Source: Methylobacterium jeotgali (GTDB lineage: Bacteria > Pseudomonadota > Alphaproteobacteria > Rhizobiales > Beijerinckiaceae). Taken from it: 64,000 nucleotides of DNA. Positions within the stretch are counted from its first letter, which is position 1. Each line of letters begins with the position of its first letter. A program made the position numbers and the translations under genes. The stretch is taken from positions 1 through 64,000 of the forward strand of contig NZ_BPQR01000022.1 in the NCBI RefSeq assembly GCF_022179345.1. Reading direction: 5' to 3'. The notes beneath the pieces are model-generated. The model worked only from the letters and a program-made list of their open reading frames with translations, was not told where the DNA came from and did no database searches. Of this stretch, positions 54,348-63,749 are shown piece by piece.

Positions 54348-55417
54348 GGGGCGGCATCGGCTGGTACGTCCATCATCAGGGCGCCGGCCATCTCGACCGC
54401 GCCCGGCGCGTCGCGGCTTCGCTGTCGCGGCCCTGCACCCTGATCGGCACCTTTCACGGCCGCGATCCCGGCCACCCGGCCGATCTCGTCCTCGACCTGC
54501 CGGACGACCGGCCGATCGGGCATGGCGATCCCGGTTTCGGGGGCGTCGACGGCGAGGCGGAGCGGCCGCTCGCCCTGCACTACGCGCCCCTGAACCATCC
54601 GGGCCTGCGCGCCCGCACGGCCCGCATCGCGGCGTGGGCGGCGCGGACGAACCCGGCGCTCCTCGTGGTCGACGTGTCCGTGGAGGTGGCGCTCTTCGCC
54701 CGTCTCCTCTCGCTCCCGACCCTGGTGGTGCGGCTCGCCGGCCGCCGGGACGATCCGCCCCATCTCGAGGCGTTCCGCGCCGCGAGCGGCCTGATCGCGC
54801 CCTTCCCCGAGGCGCTGGAGGACCCGGCGACGCCGGACTGGGTCCGCGCCAAGACCGTCTATGCCGGGCTCCTTGCCGCGCGCGCCGCCCCGTCCGCCGC
54901 GCCGGAGGACGGGCGCATCGTCGTGCTGCTCGGCAGCGGCGGGGCGCCCCGCCCCCTCGCAGACCTCGCCGCTGCCGCCCGCGCCGTGCCGGAGCGGGCC
55001 TGGCACGTGCTCGGCACCGTCGAGGGAGAGGGTCCGGTGCCGGACAATCTCCACCTGCACGGGTTCGTCGCCGACGTGCTCGTCCGGCTCGCCCCCGCCT
55101 CCCTCGTGGTCGGCGCCTGCGGCGACGGCACGCTCGCGGCGGTGGCGGGGGCGGCCAAGCGCTTCCTCTGCCTGCCCGAGCCCCGCGCCTTCGGCGAGCA
55201 GGCCCTGAAAGCCGAGGCGCTGGCCCGCCTCGGCGCCGCCGTCGTCCATGAGGGTCGGCATGACGGCTGGCCGGCGCCGGACGCCTGGCCGGACCTCGTC
55301 TCCCGCGCGCTCGCCCTCGACCCGACCCCCCTCGCCCGGCTCGCCGACCCGGACGCGATCCCCCGCACCGCCGCCGCCATCGAGGCGGCCGCCGCGCGAC
55401 TGGAGGCGCGGGGCTAG
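54344..55417 (+). CDS. MurG/UGT-like GT-B glycosyltransferase
   Basis: A 357-residue protein from a GTG overlapping the GT2 stop. It opens with GIGWYVHHQGAGHLDRARRV, a GT-B entry motif with HxxGxGH as in MurG and related glycosyltransferases. The C-terminal half has VVLLGSGGAPRPLADLA, VADVLVRLAPASLVVGACGD and LPEPRAFGEQALKAEALARL, matching the donor-binding part. Its last codon shares a palindromic CTAG with the convergent gene, so the two stop codons overlap. Specificity unknown. Confidence 0.72.
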   Translation: MRGGIGWYVHHQGAGHLDRARRVAASLSRPCTLIGTFHGRDPGHPADLVLDLPDDRPIGHGDPGFGGVDGEAERPLALHYAPLNHPGLRARTARIAAWAARTNPALLVVDVSVEVALFARLLSLPTLVVRLAGRRDDPPHLEAFRAASGLIAPFPEALEDPATPDWVRAKTVYAGLLAARAAPSAAPEDGRIVVLLGSGGAPRPLADLAAAARAVPERAWHVLGTVEGEGPVPDNLHLHGFVADVLVRLAPASLVVGACGDGTLAAVAGAAKRFLCLPEPRAFGEQALKAEALARLGAAVVHEGRHDGWPAPDAWPDLVSRALALDPTPLARLADPDAIPRTAAAIEAAAARLEARG

Positions 55418-56265
55418 AACACCCGCTCCGGCGCCAGCCGCGCCGCGGCGATCTCCTCGGGCGTCGGCGCCCGCAGGACGGTGAGGTCCCGCGCCCGGTC
55501 CGGCGCGATCAGGCCGAGGCCGGCGAAGGCGTCGAGCCAGCCGGACATCGGCCAGAAGCCGTGCCGGGCGTGGAAGCGGCGGCTGTTGCGCACGATGTCG
55601 GAGAAGTGCTGGAGCGGCGGATCGCAGGAGGCGTGGTGCTGGTGGAAGGCCCGCATCCCCCCCGCGAACAGGAGCGGCAGGCCGGCCGCCGCTGCCCGGA
55701 AGGCGAGGTCGGTGTCCTCTCCGCCGTAGCCGGAGAAATCCTCGTCGAAGCCGCCGATCCGGTCGAAGCTCGCCGCGCGCACCGCGAAGGCGAGCGACCA
55801 GAACAGGCCGGCATTGTCGATCTCGGCGAGCCCCTCCGCCGGGAAGCTGCGGACCGGGTGCGTCTGGCCGAGGGCTTCGAGCCCGGCCTCCGTCCAGGCG
55901 CCCTCGGCGGCGCCGGCCGGCAGGTAGAGGATCTCGCAGCAGATCAGCCCGTCGCGGGCCCGTGCCGCCTCGGCGAGGCCCGTCACCAGGGTGCGGGAGG
56001 GGATGCAGTCGACGTCGAGGAAGATCAGCGTTTCGCCGGTGGCGGCGCGGCGGGCGGCGTTGCGAGCGCCCGCGAGCGCCAGCCCCTCGGCCGGGAGCAT
56101 CACCCGGCGCACCGGGAAGGGCAGCGCGGGCAGCGGGCTCTCGTCGCCGCCCATCTCGACCACGACGCACTCGTCCGGGGGCGCGCCGCGGGCGAGGCCG
56201 GCGAGCAGGTTGTCGAGATGCGGGCGCCGGCCCTTGTTCAGGGTGAGGACGCTGACCCCGCTCAC
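55414..56265 (-). CDS. glycosyltransferase family 2 with galactosyltransferase-type C-terminus
   Basis: I start at the GTG at 56265, which overlaps the stop of the upstream PIG-L gene (GTGA); this gives 283 residues. The GT-A domain starts VSGVSVLTLNKGRRPHLDNL and has the DxD in FLDVDCIPS. The later GGFDEDFSGYGGEDTDLAFR is the C-terminal motif of GT27/GT7-like enzymes that binds the donor. It is translationally coupled with the deacetylase, so both probably act on the same molecule. Confidence 0.8.
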   Translation of the reverse strand: MSGVSVLTLNKGRRPHLDNLLAGLARGAPPDECVVVEMGGDESPLPALPFPVRRVMLPAEGLALAGARNAARRAATGETLIFLDVDCIPSRTLVTGLAEAARARDGLICCEILYLPAGAAEGAWTEAGLEALGQTHPVRSFPAEGLAEIDNAGLFWSLAFAVRAASFDRIGGFDEDFSGYGGEDTDLAFRAAAAGLPLLFAGGMRAFHQHHASCDPPLQHFSDIVRNSRRFHARHGFWPMSGWLDAFAGLGLIAPDRARDLTVLRAPTPEEIAAARLAPERVF

Positions 56266-57020
56266 GGACGGGTCCCCGCGTCCGTCTCGGCGTTCGTCTC
56301 GACGTACCACTCGTAGGGGCCGCAGAGGCGATCGATGATCGCCTCCTCCAGGCGGAAGCCCGGCGGGTCGTCGATGAGGCCCGTGGTCTGCGAGGTGTGG
56401 GCGTAGACGGCCCGGCGCTTCGCGGCGCGCTCTCCCCGCACGTCGAGACGGATGCCGCTCGGGGCCAGCCCGACCTCGGTCTCCGGCGGAAGCACCCAGC
56501 CCCAGATCGGGTAGGCGAAGGTCCGGGCATCCTTCAGGAGCGGGCGGGCGAGCGCGACGATCGCGGCGGCGCCCTTGTGGTCGCAATGCGGATCGCCGCC
56601 CCAGGTGGTGAGCACGGCGCCGGCCCCGCAGGCTTCGGCGATCCCGGCGATGCGCTCCGCGACGGCCTGGGCGGGGGCGCCCTCGTGGGGCACCGCGCCG
56701 TCGGGCAGGCGCAGGAAGGTGACGCAGGCGGGATCGAGCCCGAGCTCGGCCACGGCCCTCAGGGTCTCGGCCTCCCGCTGCGCCCGCAGGCGCTCGGCCG
56801 GGTACGCCTGCGAGTTCGGGTGCGAGCCGCAGCCGTCGCTGAGGATGACGACGCGCACGGCGCGGCCGGCGCGAAGGGCCTGCACCATCAGGCCGCCGCA
56901 GCCGAGGCTCTCGTCGTCCGGGTGGGGGGCGACGACGACGAGGCCGCCCTGCCCGGCGAGCGCGTCGAGGCCCGCGACGGGCAGGTCGGCGAGGGCGGCG
57001 AGGAATTCGTCGGCGCGCAC
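56262..57020 (-). CDS. PIG-L family N-acetylglucosamine deacetylase-like enzyme
   Basis: I propose the GTG at 57020 (VRADEFLAALADLPVAG), giving 252 residues; the frame extends to 57161 with Arg/Gly-rich sequence that crosses a terminator. The zinc motif VVVAPHPDDESLGCGG and the later HCDHKGAA give the Asp/His ligands and catalytic Asp of the LmbE/PIG-L fold. Relatives remove the acetyl group from GlcNAc-linked small molecules or lipids (MshB, BshB, PIG-L). Coupled to the GT2 gene and next to a GT4, it suggests a deacetylated amino-sugar product, which is not identified. Confidence 0.85.
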   Translation of the reverse strand: MRADEFLAALADLPVAGLDALAGQGGLVVVAPHPDDESLGCGGLMVQALRAGRAVRVVILSDGCGSHPNSQAYPAERLRAQREAETLRAVAELGLDPACVTFLRLPDGAVPHEGAPAQAVAERIAGIAEACGAGAVLTTWGGDPHCDHKGAAAIVALARPLLKDARTFAYPIWGWVLPPETEVGLAPSGIRLDVRGERAAKRRAVYAHTSQTTGLIDDPPGFRLEEAIIDRLCGPYEWYVETNAETDAGTRP

Positions 57021-57122
57021 GGGCTCACTCTCCGGCCGGCGCGGAAGGCCCGGCTCGCGGCCCGAGCCATAGCCCGCCGCGCCCGCTTCCGCGAGGTCCG
57101 CGCGAGGTCCGTGAACGCGAAA

Positions 57123-57148
57123 GCCCCGGCATCGGGGGATGCCGGGGC
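57123..57148 (-). terminator. intrinsic terminator of dctA
   Basis: A perfect 11-bp stem, GCCCCGGCATC / GATGCCGGGGC (57123-57133 with 57138-57148), has a four-base loop. Read on the minus strand it is followed by TTTCGCG. It lies 42 bp after the dctA stop and before the PIG-L start. Confidence 0.75.
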
Positions 57149-57189
57149 CTCGCTTCGTCACGCCTGCCCTCGCGGGAAGGCGGCGCGGA

Positions 57190-58527
57190 TCACTCCGCCG
57201 GGTGCAGCGCCGGGGCGGGGGCCGGCAGCGGCTCGCCGCCGAGGGCCGCCTTGAGCCGCGCCTCGTCGACCTCGCCCTCCCAGCGGGCGACGACGATGCA
57301 GGCGACCGCGTTGCCGATGAAGTTCGTGAGCGCCCGGCACTCCGACATGAAGCGGTCGATGCCCAGGATCAGCGCCATGCCGACGACGGGCACCGAGGGC
57401 ACCACGGCGAGGGTGGCGGCCAGCGTGATGAAGCCCGAGCCGGTGACGCCGGCCGCGCCCTTCGAGGAGAGCATGGCGACGAGGAGCAGCAGCCCCTGCT
57501 CGCCGAGCGAGAGCGGGGTGTCGGTGGCCTGGGCGATGAACAGCGCCGCCATCGTCATGTAGATGTTGGTGCCGTCGAGGTTGAACGAGTAGCCGGTCGG
57601 CACGACGAGGCCCACCACGGGGCGCGAGCAGCCGGCCTTCTCCATCTTGTCGATGAGCGAGGGCAGCGCCGACTCCGAGGACGACGTGCCGAGCACGAGC
57701 AGCAGCTCCTCCTTGATGTAGCGGATGAGCTTGAGGACCGAGAAGCCGTTGTAGCGGGCGACGGCACCGAGCACGACGAGCACGAAGATCGCCGAGGTCA
57801 GGTAGAAGGCGGCGACGAGGTAGGCGAGGTTGGCGAGCGAGCTGATCCCGTACTTGCCGATCGTGAAGGCCATCGCGCCGAAGGCGCCGATGGGGGCGAC
57901 CTTCATGATGATGTTGACGATGCCGAAGATCGCCTCGGTCAGGACCTTGATGAGGTCGAGGACCGGCTTGCCGCGCTCGCCCATGAAGGCGAGGCCGAAG
58001 CCGAACAGCACCGAGAAGAACAGCACCTGCAGGATCTCGCCGCCCGAGAACGCGCCGACCGCGGTGGCCGGGATGATGTTCATCAGGAAGTCGACGATCG
58101 ACTGCTCCTTCGCCTTGCCGGCGTAGGTGGCGACCGCCTTCGGATCGAGGGACTTCGGATCGATGTGCAGGCCGTTGCCCGGCTGGAGCACGTTGGCCAC
58201 GATGAGGCCGACGATGAGCGCCAGCGTCGAGAAGGTGAGGAAGTAGATGAGCGCCTTGGCGCCGACCCGGCCGACCTTCTCGAGGTTCGTCATGCCGGCG
58301 ATGCCGGAGACCACGGTGAGGAAGATCACCGGCGCGATGATCATCTTGACGAGCTTGATGAAGGCGTCGCCGAGCGGCTTCATGTCCGCGCCGAGCTGCG
58401 GGTAGAAGTGGCCGAGCAGGATGCCGATCGCCACCGCGACAAGGACCTGGAAGTACAGGGTGCGGTAGAGAGGCTTGGGCTTCGGCGGCGCGTGCGGCAC
58501 CGTGAGGGGCGAGGGTATGGCGGCCAT
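57190..58527 (-). CDS. dctA: C4-dicarboxylate:cation symporter DctA
   Basis: A 445-residue symporter from the ATG at 58527 (ribosome-binding site GGGAGAT). The eight-helix, two-hairpin fold of the DAACS family is visible. The Ser-rich hairpin [40 protein letters not shown] (NLDGT substrate motif) and [20 protein letters not shown] are diagnostic. It takes up succinate, malate and fumarate with protons. A sigma-54 promoter lies at 58666-58682, and the divergent dctB/dctD genes encode the expected activator pair. Confidence 0.93.
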   Translation of the reverse strand: MAAIPSPLTVPHAPPKPKPLYRTLYFQVLVAVAIGILLGHFYPQLGADMKPLGDAFIKLVKMIIAPVIFLTVVSGIAGMTNLEKVGRVGAKALIYFLTFSTLALIVGLIVANVLQPGNGLHIDPKSLDPKAVATYAGKAKEQSIVDFLMNIIPATAVGAFSGGEILQVLFFSVLFGFGLAFMGERGKPVLDLIKVLTEAIFGIVNIIMKVAPIGAFGAMAFTIGKYGISSLANLAYLVAAFYLTSAIFVLVVLGAVARYNGFSVLKLIRYIKEELLLVLGTSSSESALPSLIDKMEKAGCSRPVVGLVVPTGYSFNLDGTNIYMTMAALFIAQATDTPLSLGEQGLLLLVAMLSSKGAAGVTGSGFITLAATLAVVPSVPVVGMALILGIDRFMSECRALTNFIGNAVACIVVARWEGEVDEARLKAALGGEPLPAPAPALHPAE

Positions 58528-58665
58528 GGCGTATCTCCCTGACGAGGAACGATCGGGTGTCGGCTCGGCCGCGGCGGCCCTTCGGGCTCGCTCGGCCGTC
58601 CTCTCTTGGTCTTGGTCGTGCTGCCGTTCCCCGGTGAGGGCGCGGCCGTGCTCGATGGTCCCCTC

Positions 58666-58682
58666 GGCAACCCGCGTGCCAA
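58666..58682 (-). promoter_or_regulatory. sigma-54 (-24/-12) promoter of dctA
   Basis: On the minus strand the sequence is TTGGCACGCGGGTTGCC, which fits the consensus TGGCACG-N4-TTGC. Its 3' end is 138 bp upstream of the dctA ATG. DctD, encoded divergently, is a sigma-54 activator with an intact GAFTGA loop, so the pair is consistent. DctD-binding sites should lie further upstream, at or beyond about 58700. Confidence 0.85.
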
Positions 58683-58827
58683 ATCGCACGGCCCGGCGAA
58701 AGATCGGCAACTCGTTGGCAAGAAAGGTGTTTTTCCGGCATCCTCCGCGGCCTTCCCGGCAGGGTCGTGCGGCGGACCGCACGCGCGGCCCCGCCCCGTT
58801 CCGGAAATCCGCACGGGGCCCGCGCGC

Positions 58828-60690
58828 ATGAGCGCGGATGCGGTGGCGCCTCCCGCCGGCGGCGGAAGCCGGCGCGGCGCCCTTCTCATCGGGAGCTTCG
58901 TGGCGATGGTGCTGGCGGCGCTGGCCGGCAGCCACCTCGCGCAGGGCTGGGCGCTGGCGGACCTGCGCCGCACGGCCCAGAGCGCCGTCGACCTCCAGGC
59001 GGGGGTGCTGCGCGCCGAGATGCAGGCGCAGAGCGCCCTGCCGCTGGCGCTCGCCGCCGATCCGGAGATCGCCGCGATGCTCGCCCCCGGCGCGCCCGCG
59101 CGCCTCGTCGAGGAGGTCGACGGCCGCCTGCGGCAGATCGCGCGGGCGACGGGCTCGGCGGTGATCTACGTGATCGGCACGAACGGCATCACCGTGGCGG
59201 CGAGCAACGCCGGCGAGGACGGGACCTTCGTCGGCCGCGACTACGCGTTCCGTCCCTACTTCCGGCAGGCGATGAGCGAGGGCGCGGGCTCCCAGTTCGC
59301 GCTCGGCACCGTGAGCGGCCGGCCGGGCTTCTACCTCTCCCGGCGCCTCGCCGGAGGGGGCGGGGTCGTGGTCATCAAGATCGAGTTCGACGGGATCGAA
59401 GCGGCCTGGCGGGCGGCCGGCGAGCAGGTCTTCGTCTCCGACCCGCGCGGCATCGTCCTTGTCACCAGCGCGCCCGAGTGGCGCTTCCGCACCCTGCGCC
59501 CTGTGCCGGCGGAGGAGCAGTCACGGATCCGCGAGAGCCTCGAGTTCGGCGCGGCCCCCCTGGAGGCGATGCCGTTCGCCCCCCTCTCCGAGGGCGCCGA
59601 CCTCGTGCGCGCCCGCGACGGCGGGCCGGAGCGGGCGATGCTCCTGCGCGAGGCGCCGGTGCCGGGCACCGACTGGCGGCTCTCCACCCTGACCCCCGTC
59701 GCGGCCGCGGTCGAGCGCGAGCGCCGCCAGGGCGGGATCATCGCGCTGCTGGCCACGGGGCTCGCCTGCACGGGGCTCGCGACGCTGGCCGGGCGCCGCT
59801 CGCGGACGCGGGCCCGGCTCGCCGAGGCCGCCGCCCGCCGGGAGGAGCTGGAGGCGCGGGTCCGCGAGCGGACCCAGGCGCTGAGCGACGCCAACCGGCA
59901 GCTGCGCGCCGAGATGGAGGAGCGCCGCCGCTCCGAGGCCGAGCGCGAGCGCCTCGGGCGCGAGCTGTCCCAGGCCGGCCGGCTCGCGGCGCTGGGCCAG
60001 TTCGCGGCGAGCCTCGCCCACGAGATCAACCAGCCGCTCGCCGCCATCCGCTCCTACGCCGACAACGCCGCAATCCTCGTCGGACGGGGCCGGGCCGAGG
60101 AGGCCGCCGAGAACGTCTCGGCCATCGGCCGCCTTACCGACCGGATCGGCACCCTCACCCGCCAGCTCAAGGGCTTCGCCCGGCGCGCCTCCGGACGCCG
60201 CGAGCCGGTGGCGCTCGCCGAGATCCTGCGCAACAGCCTGGAGATGGTCGCCTACCGCGCCGGCGGCTCGGGCACGGTGCTCGACGTCGCCGGCGCCCCT
60301 GCCGACCTCTCCGTGCTCGGCGAGGGCCAGCGCCTGGAGCAGGTCCTCGTCAACCTCCTCCAGAACGCCCTCGACGCCGTCGAGGGCCGATCGGGCGCCC
60401 GCGTCGAGGTCGAGGTCGAGGCGGATGCGCCCCAGCGCGTCGCCGTCGAGGTCCGCGACAACGGCCCCGGCATCCCCGAGGCGGTCCGGGCGCAGATCTT
60501 CGACCCGTTCTTCACGACGAAGTCCGACGGGCTCGGCCTCGGCCTCGCCATCGCCCGCGGCATCGTGGAGGAGTGCGGCGGCTCCCTGAGCGTGCGGGCG
60601 GCCGAGGGCGGCGGCAGCGTGTTCCGGATGGAGCTCGCCCGCGCCGACCTTCCTGCGGGGCCCGAGCCGGCGGCGACGGAGGCGGCATGA
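58828..60690 (+). CDS. dctB: DctB, sensor histidine kinase for C4-dicarboxylates
   Basis: A 620-residue kinase from the ATG at 58828. Helix 1 (about 17-36) and helix 2 (about 302-322) bracket a ~265-residue periplasmic double-PAS sensor with [20 protein letters not shown] and [16 protein letters not shown], as in DctB. A coiled coil leads to the H-box with H398 ([20 protein letters not shown]), then the N-box [20 protein letters not shown], and [11 protein letters not shown]. It detects dicarboxylates and phosphorylates DctD. The stop overlaps the dctD start (ATGA). Confidence 0.92.
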   Translation: MSADAVAPPAGGGSRRGALLIGSFVAMVLAALAGSHLAQGWALADLRRTAQSAVDLQAGVLRAEMQAQSALPLALAADPEIAAMLAPGAPARLVEEVDGRLRQIARATGSAVIYVIGTNGITVAASNAGEDGTFVGRDYAFRPYFRQAMSEGAGSQFALGTVSGRPGFYLSRRLAGGGGVVVIKIEFDGIEAAWRAAGEQVFVSDPRGIVLVTSAPEWRFRTLRPVPAEEQSRIRESLEFGAAPLEAMPFAPLSEGADLVRARDGGPERAMLLREAPVPGTDWRLSTLTPVAAAVERERRQGGIIALLATGLACTGLATLAGRRSRTRARLAEAAARREELEARVRERTQALSDANRQLRAEMEERRRSEAERERLGRELSQAGRLAALGQFAASLAHEINQPLAAIRSYADNAAILVGRGRAEEAAENVSAIGRLTDRIGTLTRQLKGFARRASGRREPVALAEILRNSLEMVAYRAGGSGTVLDVAGAPADLSVLGEGQRLEQVLVNLLQNALDAVEGRSGARVEVEVEADAPQRVAVEVRDNGPGIPEAVRAQIFDPFFTTKSDGLGLGLAIARGIVEECGGSLSVRAAEGGGSVFRMELARADLPAGPEPAATEAA

Positions 60691-62042
60691 GCGGCGGCGA
60701 ACCGGCGGCGGGGCCCGAGCGGGTCGTCTTCGTCGACGACGAGGAGGACGTGCGCCGGGCCAATCGCCAGAGCCTGGAGCTCGACGGCTTCCAGGTCGAG
60801 ACCTTCGCCGCCGCGGAGCCGGCGCTGGCCGCGATCCTCGCCGACCCGCCGGGCCTCGTCGTCAGCGACGTACGCCTGCCCGGCATGGACGGGCGCGCCC
60901 TGTTCGAGCGCCTGCGCGCCCTCGACCCCGACCTGCCGGTGATCCTCATCACCGGCCACGGCGACATCCGCATGGCGGTTGGCGCCATGCGCGAGGGCGC
61001 CTGCGACTTCCTCGCCAAGCCCTACCCCGCCGAGGCGCTGCTCGCCTCCGTGCGCCGGGCGCTGGAGCGCCGACGGCTCGTCCTCGAGAACCGCCGCTTG
61101 CGCGCCGACCTCGACGCGGCGCTGGACGAGGACCCGGCCTTCCTCGGCCTCTCCCCGGAGATCGTGGCTCTGCGCCGCCTGGTGCGCGACCTCGCCAGCG
61201 CGGATGTCGACGTGCTGATCCAGGGCGAGACCGGGGCGGGCAAGGAGGTGGTGGCGGCCGCCCTCCACCGCTGGAGCCGGCGCGCGGCGCGCAACTTCGT
61301 GGCGATGAACTGCGGCGCGCTGCCCGACAGCATGGCCGAGAGCGAGCTGTTCGGCCACGAGGCCGGCGCCTTCACCGGCGCCCTCAAGCGGCGGGTCGGA
61401 CGCATCGAGCACGCGCAGGGCGGGACGCTGTTCCTCGACGAGATCGAGAGCATGCCCCTCGGCCTCCAGGTGAAGCTGCTGCGGGTGCTCCAGGAGCGGG
61501 CGGTGGAGCCGCTCGGCAGCAACGAGACCCGCGCCGTCGACATGCGGGTGGTGGCCGCCACCAAGGTCGATCTCGGCCTCACGGTGGCCGAGGGCGGATT
61601 CCGCGACGACCTCTACCACCGGCTCAACGTCGTCACCGTGGCGATCCCGCCCCTGCGCGACCGGCGGGAGGATATCGGCTTCCTGTTCCAGCACTTCCTC
61701 GGCAAGGCCGCCGCCCGCTTCAACCGGGAGCCGCCGCCGGTGACGGAGGCGATCCGCGACCACCTCGCCCGCCATGCCTGGCCCGGCAACGTGCGCGAGC
61801 TCGGCCACTTCGCCGAGCGCTGCGCCCTCGGCTTCGGTCCGCAGGAGGCCTCCGCCGCGGCGCGGGCCGCGCCCGCCAGCCTCGCCGAGCAGGTCGACCG
61901 GTTCGAGCGCGGCCTGATCCGCGACGAGCTGATCGCCGCCGGCGGCGACGTGCGCGCCGCGGCGGAGGCGCTGGGCACCCCCCGCAAGACCCTCTACGAC
62001 AAGCTGACCCGCCACGGGCTCGACCCCGCCGACTATCGCTGA
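60687..62042 (+). CDS. dctD: DctD, sigma-54-dependent response regulator
   Basis: A 451-residue NtrC-family activator. The receiver (1-125) has D17-D18 (FVDDEED), phospho-acceptor D61 (VVSDVRLPGMDGR) and K111. The AAA+ domain (about 148-380) has Walker A GETGAGKE (180-187), the sigma-54-contacting GAFTGA loop (227-232), Walker B GGTLFLDEIE and the arginine-finger region FRDDLYHRLNVV. A C-terminal Fis-type helix-turn-helix (about 415-447, AAAEALGTPRKTLYDKLTRH) binds upstream sites. It should switch on dctA at the -24/-12 promoter. Confidence 0.93.
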   Translation: MSGGEPAAGPERVVFVDDEEDVRRANRQSLELDGFQVETFAAAEPALAAILADPPGLVVSDVRLPGMDGRALFERLRALDPDLPVILITGHGDIRMAVGAMREGACDFLAKPYPAEALLASVRRALERRRLVLENRRLRADLDAALDEDPAFLGLSPEIVALRRLVRDLASADVDVLIQGETGAGKEVVAAALHRWSRRAARNFVAMNCGALPDSMAESELFGHEAGAFTGALKRRVGRIEHAQGGTLFLDEIESMPLGLQVKLLRVLQERAVEPLGSNETRAVDMRVVAATKVDLGLTVAEGGFRDDLYHRLNVVTVAIPPLRDRREDIGFLFQHFLGKAAARFNREPPPVTEAIRDHLARHAWPGNVRELGHFAERCALGFGPQEASAAARAAPASLAEQVDRFERGLIRDELIAAGGDVRAAAEALGTPRKTLYDKLTRHGLDPADYR

Positions 62043-62069
62043 GGGCGTTCCCTCCCGCCGCGCATGAGA

Positions 62070-62108
62070 CCTTGGCGCCCTCGAACGGGCTCGTTCGAGG
62101 GCGCAAGG
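62070..62108 (+). terminator. hairpin after dctD, candidate terminator
   Basis: GCGCCCTCGAAC (62075-62086) and GTTCGAGGGCGC (62093-62104) form a perfect 12-bp stem with the loop GGGCTC. Flanking CCTT and AAGG (62070-62073, 62105-62108) extend it past a bulged G. It lies 28 bp after the dctD stop. No T-run follows, so efficiency as an intrinsic terminator is uncertain. Confidence 0.6.
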
Positions 62109-62144
62109 CAAGCCCGGATGGGCGCCCGCCCTCGTGGGCGGAAC

Positions 62145-62175
62145 GCCTTTGCTTCGATGGCATCGAAGCAAAGGC
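62145..62175. repeat. 31-bp near-perfect palindrome upstream of the thiamine-binding protein gene
   Basis: GCCTTTGCTTCGATG (62145-62159) and CATCGAAGCAAAGGC (62161-62175) are exact complements around a single G. A -10-like TATGAT follows at 62183-62188 and the ATG of the next gene is at 62218. It could be an operator for a dimeric regulator or a transcribed hairpin. It is unlike the hairpin 40 bp before it in sequence. Confidence 0.6.
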
Positions 62176-62217
62176 ACGCTGATATGATACGTTCGATCCG
62201 AGATCGAGGAGAGCGGA

Positions 62218-62508
62218 ATGAAGGTGCTGGCCGACCTGTGCATCGTGCCCATGGGCACGGACGGCCCGTCCGTCTCCCGCTACGTGCGCGAGATCAAGGC
62301 GGTGATCGAGGCGAGCCCGCTCAAGGCCGAGATGCACGCCAACGGCACCAACATCGAGGGCGAGCTGTCGGAGATCTGCGCCCTGATCGAGCGGTGCGAG
62401 GCGCGGCTGGCGGAGGCCGGCGTCGCGCGGGTCTTCTACACGATGACCTTCGGCTCCCGCCGCGACAAGGACCAGACCCTGGAGCAGAAGCTCGGCGCGG
62501 TGTCGTAG
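62218..62508 (+). CDS. MTH1187-family thiamine-binding protein
   Basis: A 96-residue protein with a good ribosome-binding site (GAGGAGAG). It has the compact ferredoxin-like fold of the MTH1187/YkoF group: LADLCIVPMGTDGPSVSRYV, then VIEASPLKAEMHANGTNIEG and VFYTMTFGSRRDK. Members bind thiamine or its pyrimidine moiety and form tetramers. No thiamine transporter or synthesis gene is adjacent. The palindrome at 62145-62175 lies just upstream and may control it. Confidence 0.85.
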   Translation: MKVLADLCIVPMGTDGPSVSRYVREIKAVIEASPLKAEMHANGTNIEGELSEICALIERCEARLAEAGVARVFYTMTFGSRRDKDQTLEQKLGAVS

Positions 62509-62525
62509 GCCGCCCAGCGCGGCTC

Positions 62526-63749
62526 TCAGCCCCGCGCCCGGCGGTCGGCGAGCAGCGACACCCCCCAGATCGCGAGCCCGGCGAGCGCCAGGGCGACGCC
62601 GACCCAGCCCGTGGCGGGCAGGCCGTAGCCGGCGGCGAGCGCGAGGCCCGCGAGCCAGGGGCCCAGCGCGTTGGCGAAGTTGAAGGCGGAGTGGTTGAGC
62701 GCGGCCGCCAGCGTCTGCGCGTCCTCGGCGACGTCCATCAGCCGCGTCTGGAGGATCGTCGCGAGCCCGCCCCCGCAGCCGATCAGGAACACGACCGGCG
62801 CCAGCGTCCACAGGCTCGCCGTTGCGGACGGATAGAGCGCCAGCGCGATCGCCGTCCAGACCAGGGTGAGGCCGGCGGCCGGCATCAGGGCCCGGTCCGC
62901 CGCCCAGGCGCAGACGAGGTTGCCCGCCGTCAGCCCGAGGCCGAACACGGCGAGGATCAGGGGCACCGTGGCGGGCGAGGCGTGCGTGACCTCGGTCATG
63001 GTCGAGGCGAGGTAGGTGTAGACGGAGAACAGACCGCCGAAGCCGATCGCGCCGATGGCGAGGGTCAGCCAGACCTGGCCGCGGGCGAGCGCGCCGAGCT
63101 CCCGCAGGGCGCTGGCGCCGACCGCCGGGGCGCCGAGGGGCGCGAACAGCCGCACCAGGACGGCGGTGAGCGTCGCGAGCCCTGCCACCAGGGCGAAGCT
63201 CCAGCGCCAGCCGACAAGCTGCCCGACGGCGTTGGCCAGCGGCACGCCGACGACGGTGGCGACGGTGAGCCCCGCGATCACCCGCGAGACCGCCTGCGTC
63301 CGTCGCTCGCGGGGGACGAGGGAGGCGGCCACCAGCGCGGCGACCCCGAAATAGGCCCCGTGCGGCAGCCCCGCCAGGAAGCGGAAGGCGAGCATCGAAG
63401 GGTAGTCCGGCGCCAGCGCGGTGAGGCCGTTGCCGAGTGCGAACAGCACCATCAGCCCGATGAGCAGCGTGCGCCGGGCGAGCCGCGCGCCCAGCACCGC
63501 GATGACGGGCGCGCCGACCACGACGCCGAGCGCGTAGGCGCTGATCACGTGCCCGGCGGTCGGCGCGTCGAGGCCGAGGTCGCGGGAGAAGCCCGGCAGC
63601 AGGCTCATCGCCGCGAACTCGGTGGTGCCGATGGAGAAGCCGCCCATGGCGAGAGCCAGCAGCACCAGCGCCGGATGGTGGGCGGCGGCGGGCGCGGCCG
63701 GGACGCCGCCATCCGCGAGCGCGTCCTCGCGCAGGCAGGCGCCGCTCAT
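62526..63749 (-). CDS. AraJ/YdhP-like MFS efflux transporter (DHA1 family)
   Basis: I start at the ATG at 63749, preceded on its strand by GGGGAGGG, giving 407 residues and 12 helices. FSIGTTEFAAMSLLPGFSRD is the entry motif of the AraJ/YdhP/PbuE group. APVIAVLGARLARRTLLIGL is motif A, and FLAGLPHGAYFGVAALVAAS is the next conserved segment. Such carriers export sugars, purines or drugs by proton antiport. Longer readings to 63938 are Arg/Pro-rich and unlikely. The ~250 bp upstream to the window edge hold no supported gene. Confidence 0.85.
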   Translation of the reverse strand: MSGACLREDALADGGVPAAPAAAHHPALVLLALAMGGFSIGTTEFAAMSLLPGFSRDLGLDAPTAGHVISAYALGVVVGAPVIAVLGARLARRTLLIGLMVLFALGNGLTALAPDYPSMLAFRFLAGLPHGAYFGVAALVAASLVPRERRTQAVSRVIAGLTVATVVGVPLANAVGQLVGWRWSFALVAGLATLTAVLVRLFAPLGAPAVGASALRELGALARGQVWLTLAIGAIGFGGLFSVYTYLASTMTEVTHASPATVPLILAVFGLGLTAGNLVCAWAADRALMPAAGLTLVWTAIALALYPSATASLWTLAPVVFLIGCGGGLATILQTRLMDVAEDAQTLAAALNHSAFNFANALGPWLAGLALAAGYGLPATGWVGVALALAGLAIWGVSLLADRRARG

